Origin: Acidimicrobiales bacterium
Lineage (GTDB): Bacteria; Actinomycetota; Acidimicrobiia; Acidimicrobiales; MedAcidi-G1
Assembly: GCA_029242745.1 (NCBI GenBank)
Contig: JAQWTI010000016.1
Span: forward strand, 1 to 64,000
Length of the DNA stretch: 64,000 nucleotides
Reading direction: 5' to 3'
The notes beneath the pieces are model-generated. The model was not told the origin of the DNA and did not search any database. It saw nothing but the letters and a program-made list of their open reading frames with translations. Below, in pieces: positions 52,395 through 58,827 of this stretch. The position numbers and the translations under genes were made by a program. How positions within the stretch are numbered: the first letter of the stretch is position 1; every line of letters starts with the position of its first letter.

Positions 52395-52808
52395 ATGGCA
52401 AAGTTGGGAGTCGGCGAGCTCAGCGGACTCCGCGAAGGTCTGCTCCCCACGCAGCGTCCAGCTGATGTTGACTATCGCCTAGCCCGTCAGGCCACGTTAG
52501 ATGATTGGCGTCGTGGTTCCCTTGGGCGTGATGTGCTGTGTGATGCCCAGCCAATGCTGCGGCGTAATGCTGTGGAGTGCGGGACTCCGACATCGGAGAC
52601 CTGTCCAGTTTGTGAGGATTATGAGGTATCCCACGTAACTTATGTGTTCGGTCCCCGCCTGCCCGCTCACGGACGATGTATCTCCACACCAGGTGAGTTA
52701 GCACGTCTTAACGCCCGGAGGGCTGGTCTTACCGGGTATGTGGTAGAGGTCTGTGCAGCTTGTGGGTGGAACCACTTGGTTCGTGTGGCGTCCCTGGGGA
52801 GGGGTTAA
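52395..52808 (+). CDS. DUF5318 family protein
   Basis: Actinobacterial protein of 137 aa and unknown function. RPADVDYRLARQATLDDWRRG at the start is typical (in part), followed by two Cys pairs, CPVC near residue 71 and CAAC near 120, which may hold one zinc ion. It lies 48 bp after pcnA and overlaps the longer, less likely frame of panB. It may belong to the pcnA transcript. Confidence 0.82.
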   Translation: MAKLGVGELSGLREGLLPTQRPADVDYRLARQATLDDWRRGSLGRDVLCDAQPMLRRNAVECGTPTSETCPVCEDYEVSHVTYVFGPRLPAHGRCISTPGELARLNARRAGLTGYVVEVCAACGWNHLVRVASLGRG

Positions 52809-52936
52809 CACTCTCTTCATCAGAAGTGGTGTGGGTTGGAAGTCGATTACCTGCTTATCCCAGACCAAAGGGACCTTGGTATCCTTGGAACGACCGCTGG
52901 CAGCCGATGCGCGCTAGACGGGGGAGGAGGCCGGTG

Positions 52937-53788
52937 ATGGCCAATAAATGCACGGTGCCCGATATTCGGGACCGCAAGGTGGCTCGTGGGGATAATCCGC
53001 TTGTCATGCTCACGGCTTACGACGCGCCCGGTGCCCGCATGGTGGATCAGGCGGGTGTCGACATGATCCTTGTAGGGGACTCAGTGGCCATGGTCGTGTT
53101 GGGATATGAGGACACTCTTCAGGTGACGGTGGGTGATATTGCCCACCACACGGCTGCTGTGGCCCGAGTTCGCCCGTCGGCTCTCGTCGTGGCTGATATG
53201 CCTTGGATGAGTTACCACTTATCTATTGAAGACACCTTGAACAACGCAGCCTTGCTGATACGGGCTGGTGCCCAGGCTGTGAAACTTGAGGGAGGGCAGC
53301 GTCGGATCCCCATGGTCGAGGCACTGGTGGCTGCTGAGATACCCGTTATGGGCCATTTAGGTCTTACACCCCAGTCGGTAAACGCCATGGGTGGATTCAA
53401 AGTACAGGGAAGAAACCTCCAGGCTGCTCTTGACCTGGTCGAAGCTGCAAAGGCACTTGTTTATGCTGGATGTTTTGCCATTGTGTTGGAAGGTGTGCCT
53501 TCGCTAGTGGCTGCGATGGTTACTGAGGCGGCGGAGGTACCGATTATTGGTATCGGTGCTGGCCCTAGTTGTGACGGCCAGGTGCTGGTGTCCCACGATG
53601 TGCTGGGCCTTGAGCAGCGAGTGGTTCCGAAGTTTGTGCGCCGGTATGCCGATCTCCACACCGCTGGTGTCGATGCGATGTCGGCGTTTGCTTCGGACGT
53701 GCGGTCTGGGACGTTCCCATCAGTCGATGAGGGTTATCGAATGGCTGAAGCAGAGGTCGAGGCATTGGGCCTTTATGGGGTTGCTTGA
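52937..53788 (+). CDS. panB: 3-methyl-2-oxobutanoate hydroxymethyltransferase
   Basis: First enzyme of pantothenate synthesis, 283 aa, transferring a one-carbon group from methylenetetrahydrofolate to 2-oxoisovalerate. Family motifs are MLTAYDAPGARMVDQAG, LVGDSVAMVVLGYEDTL, VVADMPWMSY, KLEGG and IGIGAGPSCDGQVLVSHD, with the catalytic Glu in VLEGVPS. The ATG at 52937 is preceded by GGAGGAGG with a 6-base spacer; the upstream part of the frame is not conserved. It is 128 bp after DUF5318. A weak hairpin follows it. Confidence 0.95.
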   Translation: MANKCTVPDIRDRKVARGDNPLVMLTAYDAPGARMVDQAGVDMILVGDSVAMVVLGYEDTLQVTVGDIAHHTAAVARVRPSALVVADMPWMSYHLSIEDTLNNAALLIRAGAQAVKLEGGQRRIPMVEALVAAEIPVMGHLGLTPQSVNAMGGFKVQGRNLQAALDLVEAAKALVYAGCFAIVLEGVPSLVAAMVTEAAEVPIIGIGAGPSCDGQVLVSHDVLGLEQRVVPKFVRRYADLHTAGVDAMSAFASDVRSGTFPSVDEGYRMAEAEVEALGLYGVA

Positions 53789-53802
53789 GTTGGTTTTTCA
53801 CG

Positions 53803-53817
53803 AAGCCTTTAAGGCTT
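53803..53817 (+). terminator. Weak hairpin after panB
   Basis: AAGCC and GGCTT pair around TTTAA, followed by GATTTTCC. The stem is short, though it can extend if the loop closes. Its place 15 bases after the panB stop makes a terminator possible. Confidence 0.35.
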
Positions 53818-53947
53818 GATTTTCCGGGCAGTGTCACAGGCACCTGCGATAGTTGCTGTGTGGATGCAAACCTCGGGCCGGTAGCCTGCAGTCGCCTCAT
53901 TGGATACCAGTAGGTATTTGAGATGGCTCTGACAACCCGTTACCCCT

Positions 53948-53987
53948 GCCCCACCGTGGGGCCCCGGGCACGCCGTGGGCGGTGTCC
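53948..53987 (+). promoter_or_regulatory. Structured leader of the rpsF operon
   Basis: Two hairpins follow each other. GCCCCA-CCG-TGGGGC at 53948-53962 is perfect with CCG in the loop. GGGCAC at 53966-53971 pairs with GTGTCC at 53982-53987 with an inner GCC/GGC stem and one bulge. They lie shortly before the AGGAGG of rpsF. In many bacteria the S6:S18 complex binds an rpsF leader stem that exposes CCG and represses the operon; the match here is by eye only. Confidence 0.45.
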
Positions 53988-54013
53988 GAGACCAGAGGAG
54001 GTGAGTGCCTGTC

Positions 54014-54370
54014 ATGCGGGCTTACGAACTCATGATTATCTTTGACGGCGATCTCGACGAAGAGGCCGTGTCGGCCAGTCTGTCGAAGGTCACTAGCAAC
54101 ATTGAATCTGAGGGTGGACGTATTGCTTCTCTTGAAGATTCCGCGCCGTGGGGCCGTCGGCGATTCGCCTATCGGATTAACCACAAGTGGGAGGGCGTTT
54201 ACGTGGTCCTCAACGTGGTAACTGATGCAGCCAGTTTGGATTCCACTAGTCGAATGCTCCGGCTAGCAGACCGCAGCGAAGTGGTTCGTCACAAAATTAT
54301 GCGCCTACCTGATAATGAGGTCGCGCGTCGTGGGCTTTTGGGTGAGGTAGAGCCGGCTGAGGCTGGCTGA
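54014..54370 (+). CDS. rpsF: 30S ribosomal protein S6
   Basis: Ribosomal protein of 118 aa, starting MRAYELMIIFDGDLDEE and showing APWGRRRFAYRINHKWEG in part and the S18-contact region. The ATG at 54014 was chosen because S6 proteins begin at this point; a GTG at 54005, nearer to AGGAGG, would add three residues. It is the first gene of rpsF-ssb-rpsR-rplI. A structured leader lies just upstream. Confidence 0.96.
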   Translation: MRAYELMIIFDGDLDEEAVSASLSKVTSNIESEGGRIASLEDSAPWGRRRFAYRINHKWEGVYVVLNVVTDAASLDSTSRMLRLADRSEVVRHKIMRLPDNEVARRGLLGEVEPAEAG

Positions 54371-54386
54371 GGACTGGAGGAAAAAC

Positions 54387-54827
54387 ATGGCATTTGATAA
54401 CACCGTTACGGTCGTGGGCAACGTGACCCGTGACCCGGAACTTCGCTTTACCCCCGGAGGTGCTCCTGTCACGAACTTTGGACTGGCATGGAACCGCAAG
54501 GGTCAGAATGATGAGGAGGTTGTCTCCTTTTTTGACATCACCTGTTGGCGGAATCTTGCAGAGAACGTGGCTGAGTCAATTACCAAGGGTTCACGAGTCG
54601 TTGTCTATGGTCGACTTGACCAGAGGTCTTGGGAAACTCAAGACGGTGATCGACGCTCCAAGGTGGAGATCGTTGCCGATGACGTAGCGCCAAGTTTGAA
54701 GTGGGCGACAGCGGAGATCACCCGTAATGAGTTCCGGGGTGGAGATAGCGGGGGATCAACCGCTCCACCAAGTGGAGGTGGCCAAGCTGCTTCTGGAAAC
54801 TATCCGACTGATGAGGAGCCCTTCTAA
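54387..54827 (+). CDS. ssb: Single-stranded DNA-binding protein
   Basis: SSB of 146 aa with an OB fold ([33 protein letters not shown] in part, [16 protein letters not shown]) and a Gly/Ser/Pro-rich tail ending DEEPF, which matches the acidic tip that recruits repair and replication proteins. It begins 16 bp after rpsF with GGAGG, and its stop overlaps rpsR (TAATG). Confidence 0.97.
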   Translation: MAFDNTVTVVGNVTRDPELRFTPGGAPVTNFGLAWNRKGQNDEEVVSFFDITCWRNLAENVAESITKGSRVVVYGRLDQRSWETQDGDRRSKVEIVADDVAPSLKWATAEITRNEFRGGDSGGSTAPPSGGGQAASGNYPTDEEPF

Positions 54828-55273
54828 TGGCACGTCGCACCCCTCCCCGCCGTTCAAAACCCCGTGAGACGGGTAGGCGAGGCAAGAAAAAGATCAGCGC
54901 ACTGACGATCGGCAAGATCGACTATGTCGACTACAAAGACTCCGAACTCCTGAGGAAGTTTGTATCTGAGCGGTCGAAGATGAAAGCCCGTCGGGTTACT
55001 GGGAATTCTGAGCAACAGCAGCGCGAAGTTGCGCGCGCAATTAAAAACGCTCGTGAAATGGCTTTGATCCCCTACACCAACCGTGTTACTACCCAACGGC
55101 GCGAGCGACGCAGCGATGATCGGCCTGCCCGGGCTGATGGACCGCCGCCGCGTCCATCAGGGCCGCCACCAGGCACGGATGCGGAGGTCGGGAGCGAAGA
55201 TAATTTTGATGAGATAAGCGACTTCGTTTCGATTGATGCCATCGACGCAGTAGATGAGGAGGCGGGGTTGTGA
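54827..55273 (+). CDS. rpsR: 30S ribosomal protein S18 with C-terminal extension
   Basis: S18 family core (about 20-90) with [19 protein letters not shown] in part, the MKARRVTG stretch and MALIPYT. The chain is 148 aa, while S18 is usually 75-90 aa. The extra C-terminal 55 residues are first Arg/Pro-rich ([15 protein letters not shown]) and then acidic ([21 protein letters not shown] in part). The tail has no stop or frameshift and the rplI start overlaps its end (GTGA), so it is translated. The extension is unusual. Confidence 0.95.
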   Translation: MARRTPPRRSKPRETGRRGKKKISALTIGKIDYVDYKDSELLRKFVSERSKMKARRVTGNSEQQQREVARAIKNAREMALIPYTNRVTTQRRERRSDDRPARADGPPPRPSGPPPGTDAEVGSEDNFDEISDFVSIDAIDAVDEEAGL

Positions 55274-55716
55274 AACTTTTGCTGCGTTCTGATGTAGATG
55301 GCTTAGGCCGGACTGGCGACATTGTCGAGGTGGCTCGGGGGTATGCCCGTAATTATCTAGTTCCTAAAGGTCTGGCTATTGAAGCGGTAACCGGTGTGAC
55401 TGCGCAGGCTGAGGCGATGCAGCGGAAGCGAGCATTGAAGGCGGCGACCGACCGTGCCGAAGCTGAGACAACAGCAGCGCGTATTGCTGGCTTAGTTGTC
55501 CAGATAACTGCCAAGGCATCCAATGAAGGCCGATTGTTTGGTTCGGTTGGTTCGGCCGAGGTGGCTGCAACTTTGACTGCTCAAGTAGGACTAGAGGTCG
55601 ACCGCAGGCAGGTTGTTGGTGAGGTAATCAAAGAGGTGGGCTCGCATGAGTTCACTATCGAGCTTCATAGTGACGTAGCCGTTCCAGTTACTGTCGAGGT
55701 TCAGCCTGAGGCCTAA
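55270..55716 (+). CDS. rplI: 50S ribosomal protein L9
   Basis: L9 of 148 aa. The N-domain has [32 protein letters not shown] in part ([19 protein letters not shown]), then the long connecting helix and the C-domain with [15 protein letters not shown]. The start is GTG overlapping the rpsR stop. It ends the ribosomal block and is followed by an inverted repeat and dnaB. Confidence 0.97.
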   Translation: MKLLLRSDVDGLGRTGDIVEVARGYARNYLVPKGLAIEAVTGVTAQAEAMQRKRALKAATDRAEAETTAARIAGLVVQITAKASNEGRLFGSVGSAEVAATLTAQVGLEVDRRQVVGEVIKEVGSHEFTIELHSDVAVPVTVEVQPEA

Positions 55717-55730
55717 TTTTCTTGTTTGGT

Positions 55731-55776
55731 GAACGTCGACTGGTCCTACACGAGGATTTAGGTCTGGTCGACGTTC
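55731..55776. other. Inverted repeat between rplI and dnaB
   Basis: GAACGTCGAC (55731-55740) and GTCGACGTTC (55767-55776) are exact inverted copies, 26 bases apart, and the stem can extend inward with GU pairs. No T-run follows. It lies 14 bases after the rplI stop and could end, process or protect the ribosomal transcript, or be a protein-binding site. Confidence 0.5.
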
Positions 55777-55913
55777 GTCCACAGTTCAGCAAAGGTTTTC
55801 CCCGGTTATCTGTGGGTAGTTGGGGAGAAGTTTGAAGTTTTTCCTTCTGGTTCCCCACAGGCATATGAAGGCATGCTGACCCCTATGGATGGGGTAAAGA
55901 TCACAGGGATGTT

Positions 55914-57431
55914 GTGAACGCGATGGCAGGTGAATCTCCGGAGGTGGTTCCGGTTGAGACGCTGTCAATTGAACCTCCAGATTTTGACGAACCTTTGCCT
56001 GTTGAACCACCAGCAGAAGATGAACAGTTCCGCAGAGAGTCGATTTCCGGTTTTTCAACTGGGGTCAGATCGCGTGGCAGCCAAGTCCGGCATCTGAGTG
56101 GATCGTTGGCGTCCCGTGTGCCACCGCACAACCTTGACGCTGAGGCTTCATTATTGGGCGCCATGCTCTTGTCGCGCGATGCAATTTCTGACGCCCTTGA
56201 GGTAGTTGCGACAGAGCATTTCTACAAGCCTTCTTACGCTCATGTTTTTGAGGCCATCTGTGGCCTGTATTCCTCGGGTGAGCCAGCTGACCCAGTCACT
56301 GTGGCAGAAGCACTTGTCCGATCGGGATTGCTTGAGCAGATCGGTGGTCCGGGGCTGCTGCTGGAACTCCAGGCATCAACTCCGGCGACTTCGAGTGCTT
56401 CTAAGTACGCCCGGATTATTCAGGAAACCGCCACCCTCCGGGGCCTGATTGGTGCTGCAAACGAGATCTCCGAGATCGGGTATGGCCGACCAGACGATGT
56501 CATCAAGGCGGTCGATGCTGCCGAGAACCTGGTGTTTCAGGTAGGCCAAGGACGGGTTACCGACTCGATGGCCAAGATGAAACAACTGATAAGTACGAAC
56601 CTTGACAAGCTGGAGGATTTGTACGAGCGGGGTGACGATATGACCGGCACTCCCTGCGGCTACAACGATCTCGACCAGTATTTGTCTGGCCTGCAGGACG
56701 ACGCATTGATCATCGTGGGGGCACGACCCGCTATGGGTAAGACGTCGTTCGCTCTTGGTGTTGCCGCCCATATCGGAATCCGTGAGGACAAGCCGGCTGT
56801 GGTGTTTTCCCTCGAGATGAGCCAACTAGAGGTCTCTCAGCGGATTCTCTGCGCAGAGGCTCGAGTTGATGCCACCAAGATTCGTAATGGTCACTTAGAT
56901 GCTGCGGACTGGGCAAAAATCAATAAGGTTTCCGGTCACCTAGCGGATTCCAAGATTTGGATTGACGACAACCCGAGTATCTCAGTTATGGAGATTCGCG
57001 CTAAGGCACGGCGTCTCAAGAGTCGGGAGGGCCCTTTAGGCGTGGTAATTGTTGACTACATCCAACTCATGACTGGACGATCCGCAGCTGAGAGCCGTCA
57101 AGTCGAAGTCGCTGAGATAAGTCGCGGCCTCAAGATTCTGGCGCGCGAGTTGCAGTGCCCGGTGATAGGTCTGTCTCAGCTCTCCCGTGGTCTTGAGTCC
57201 CGGCAGGACAAGCGTCCGATGTTGGCTGACCTACGAGAGTCAGGCTCGATAGAACAGGATGCTGACGTGGTGATCTTTCTCTATCGCGACGAGGTTTACA
57301 ACGTTGAAACAGCTGACTCAGGTATGTCTGAGGTAATCATTTCCAAGCACCGGAACGGGCCTACCGGCACCGTCCGGCTGGCCTGGCTGCCCAAGCACAC
57401 TCGGTTCGCCAATATGGCTCGGACAGGCTGA
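55914..57431 (+). CDS. dnaB: Replicative DNA helicase DnaB
   Basis: Hexameric RecA-type helicase of 505 aa. The N-terminal domain begins near residue 65 (VPPHNLDAEASLLGAMLLS in part) after a Pro/Glu-rich leader. Walker A GARPAMGKTSFALG lies near residues 267-280, Walker B in VVIVDYIQLM and the arginine-finger region in LRESGSIEQDADVVIFLYRDE in part. There is no intein. The start is GTG at 55914 with a nearby Met four codons later. DciA at 32741 is its probable loader. Confidence 0.97.
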   Translation: MNAMAGESPEVVPVETLSIEPPDFDEPLPVEPPAEDEQFRRESISGFSTGVRSRGSQVRHLSGSLASRVPPHNLDAEASLLGAMLLSRDAISDALEVVATEHFYKPSYAHVFEAICGLYSSGEPADPVTVAEALVRSGLLEQIGGPGLLLELQASTPATSSASKYARIIQETATLRGLIGAANEISEIGYGRPDDVIKAVDAAENLVFQVGQGRVTDSMAKMKQLISTNLDKLEDLYERGDDMTGTPCGYNDLDQYLSGLQDDALIIVGARPAMGKTSFALGVAAHIGIREDKPAVVFSLEMSQLEVSQRILCAEARVDATKIRNGHLDAADWAKINKVSGHLADSKIWIDDNPSISVMEIRAKARRLKSREGPLGVVIVDYIQLMTGRSAAESRQVEVAEISRGLKILARELQCPVIGLSQLSRGLESRQDKRPMLADLRESGSIEQDADVVIFLYRDEVYNVETADSGMSEVIISKHRNGPTGTVRLAWLPKHTRFANMARTG

Positions 57432-57435
57432 CGAG

Positions 57436-57639
57436 ATGTTTCTAGGCGAGGATCTGCTCAGTTGGCTTGTACTAGCCCTTGGTGGAGCGATGGCAGCCGG
57501 TAATGCACTGGCGTTGATTCGTCCGCCTAATGGGCGCAAAGAAGGGGATCTAGAGCGGGCACCATTGTGGCGAAGTGTGATTTATATCTCACTTGGCGTG
57601 GGCGCGTCGCTATGGGCCTTGGCCACTCTTGCTGGCTGA
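57436..57639 (+). CDS. Small two-helix membrane protein
   Basis: Hypothetical protein of 67 aa. Two hydrophobic helices (LSWLVLALGGAMAAGNALALI and VIYISLGVGASLWALATLA in part) flank a polar loop RPPNGRKEGDLERAP. The start is 4 bp after dnaB with CTGACGAG before it, so it belongs to the same transcript. No function is recognised; similar small proteins occur after dnaB in actinobacteria as I recall it. Confidence 0.65.
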   Translation: MFLGEDLLSWLVLALGGAMAAGNALALIRPPNGRKEGDLERAPLWRSVIYISLGVGASLWALATLAG

Positions 57640-57714
57640 TTAGGCAGTCTTAGACAAGCCGCATCAGTCAGTTGGCTCTTTGTTCCACTACCGTCCGTGT
57701 TGGAGGTAATGGTG

Positions 57715-58827
57715 ATGGCTGAAACGGGTACCACGGTGGCATTGGATCAGGAGTTAGTAGACGCGTGCGGCATCGATCCTGGATACGCCTGTGAGTGGGT
57801 CTTGAATGCCACCGACAATGAGGCACTTGCTTCACTGGTCGACTGGCTCATTGAACGGCCATTGAAGGTCGTGGTGATCTTGGTCGGGGCATTGATAGTG
57901 AACCGTTTGGTTAAGCGGGCCATCGACCAGATGGTTAATCGCCTAGTTGAGACACGGACTCAGGAAGAGACCAAAGCGGAGGACTCTGCGTCAGCCACGC
58001 TTGCCCGCCTGGGCCGACGGGCTAGGGGAAAGTTGACGAGGATCCACGAACAGGCTGAACGCTCACGACAGCGGGCGATGACCCTCGGAGCAGTGCTGCG
58101 TAGTCTCGCTGGCTTCTCGGTGTATGCCCTAGCGTTCATGGTTGCTCTTGGAGAACTTGGTCTTGACTTGGGACCACTGATCGCGGGGGCCGGCATCGTT
58201 GGACTGGCAATCGGATTTGGTGCCCAATCGTTGGTGGCTGACTTCATTGCTGGAATTTTTATCATTATCGAGGACCAGTACGGCGTTGGCGACTTCGTCG
58301 ACGTTGGTGCTGCCTCAGGCACTGTTGAGAAGGTCACCTTGCGGACCACCGTGCTTCGTGACGTGCATGGGGCGCTTTGGGTCGTGCCCAACGGTGAGAT
58401 TCGCCGGGTTGGTAACTCCTCGCAGTTATGGGCCCGGACTGTGCTCGATGTCGACGTGGCTTACGACACCGACATCGACCTAGCAGCCAGCGTCATCAAG
58501 GAGGTAGCAGATGGTGTCTGGCGTGAGCAGCTCGAATCGTCGACCATCATTGAGGAGCCGGAAATCTGGGGTGTGCAGAACTTCGGCGCCGACGCTATTT
58601 CGATCCGTCTAGCTGTCAAGACCGAGCCCGGTGAGCAGTGGGCGACCGGGCGTCTGATTCGTGGTCGCCTCAAGAAGGCCTTCGATACCAACGGTATTGA
58701 GATTCCGTTTCCTCAACGGACCGTCTGGGTCAATCAGGTATCTGAACGTTCCTCACCGACTGTTCCAACAGCGAAGATCCGAGATGACCTTTTGGAGAAC
58801 CGTTCAGGCAGTGACGGCGACGAATAG
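57715..58827 (+). CDS. Mechanosensitive ion channel MscS family protein
   Basis: Channel protein of about 370 aa protecting against osmotic downshift. A first helix (PLKVVVILVGALIVNRLV) is followed by a long basic loop, then two helices with the pore-lining GLAIGFGAQSLVADFIAGIF in part, and the beta domain with YGVGDFVDVG and VVPNGEIRRVGN. The ATG at 57715 was chosen for its 8-base spacing from GGAGG; earlier ATG/GTG codons are too close. Its stop abuts the stop of the convergent Liv-type gene without a spacer. Confidence 0.9.
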   Translation: MAETGTTVALDQELVDACGIDPGYACEWVLNATDNEALASLVDWLIERPLKVVVILVGALIVNRLVKRAIDQMVNRLVETRTQEETKAEDSASATLARLGRRARGKLTRIHEQAERSRQRAMTLGAVLRSLAGFSVYALAFMVALGELGLDLGPLIAGAGIVGLAIGFGAQSLVADFIAGIFIIIEDQYGVGDFVDVGAASGTVEKVTLRTTVLRDVHGALWVVPNGEIRRVGNSSQLWARTVLDVDVAYDTDIDLAASVIKEVADGVWREQLESSTIIEEPEIWGVQNFGADAISIRLAVKTEPGEQWATGRLIRGRLKKAFDTNGIEIPFPQRTVWVNQVSERSSPTVPTAKIRDDLLENRSGSDGDE

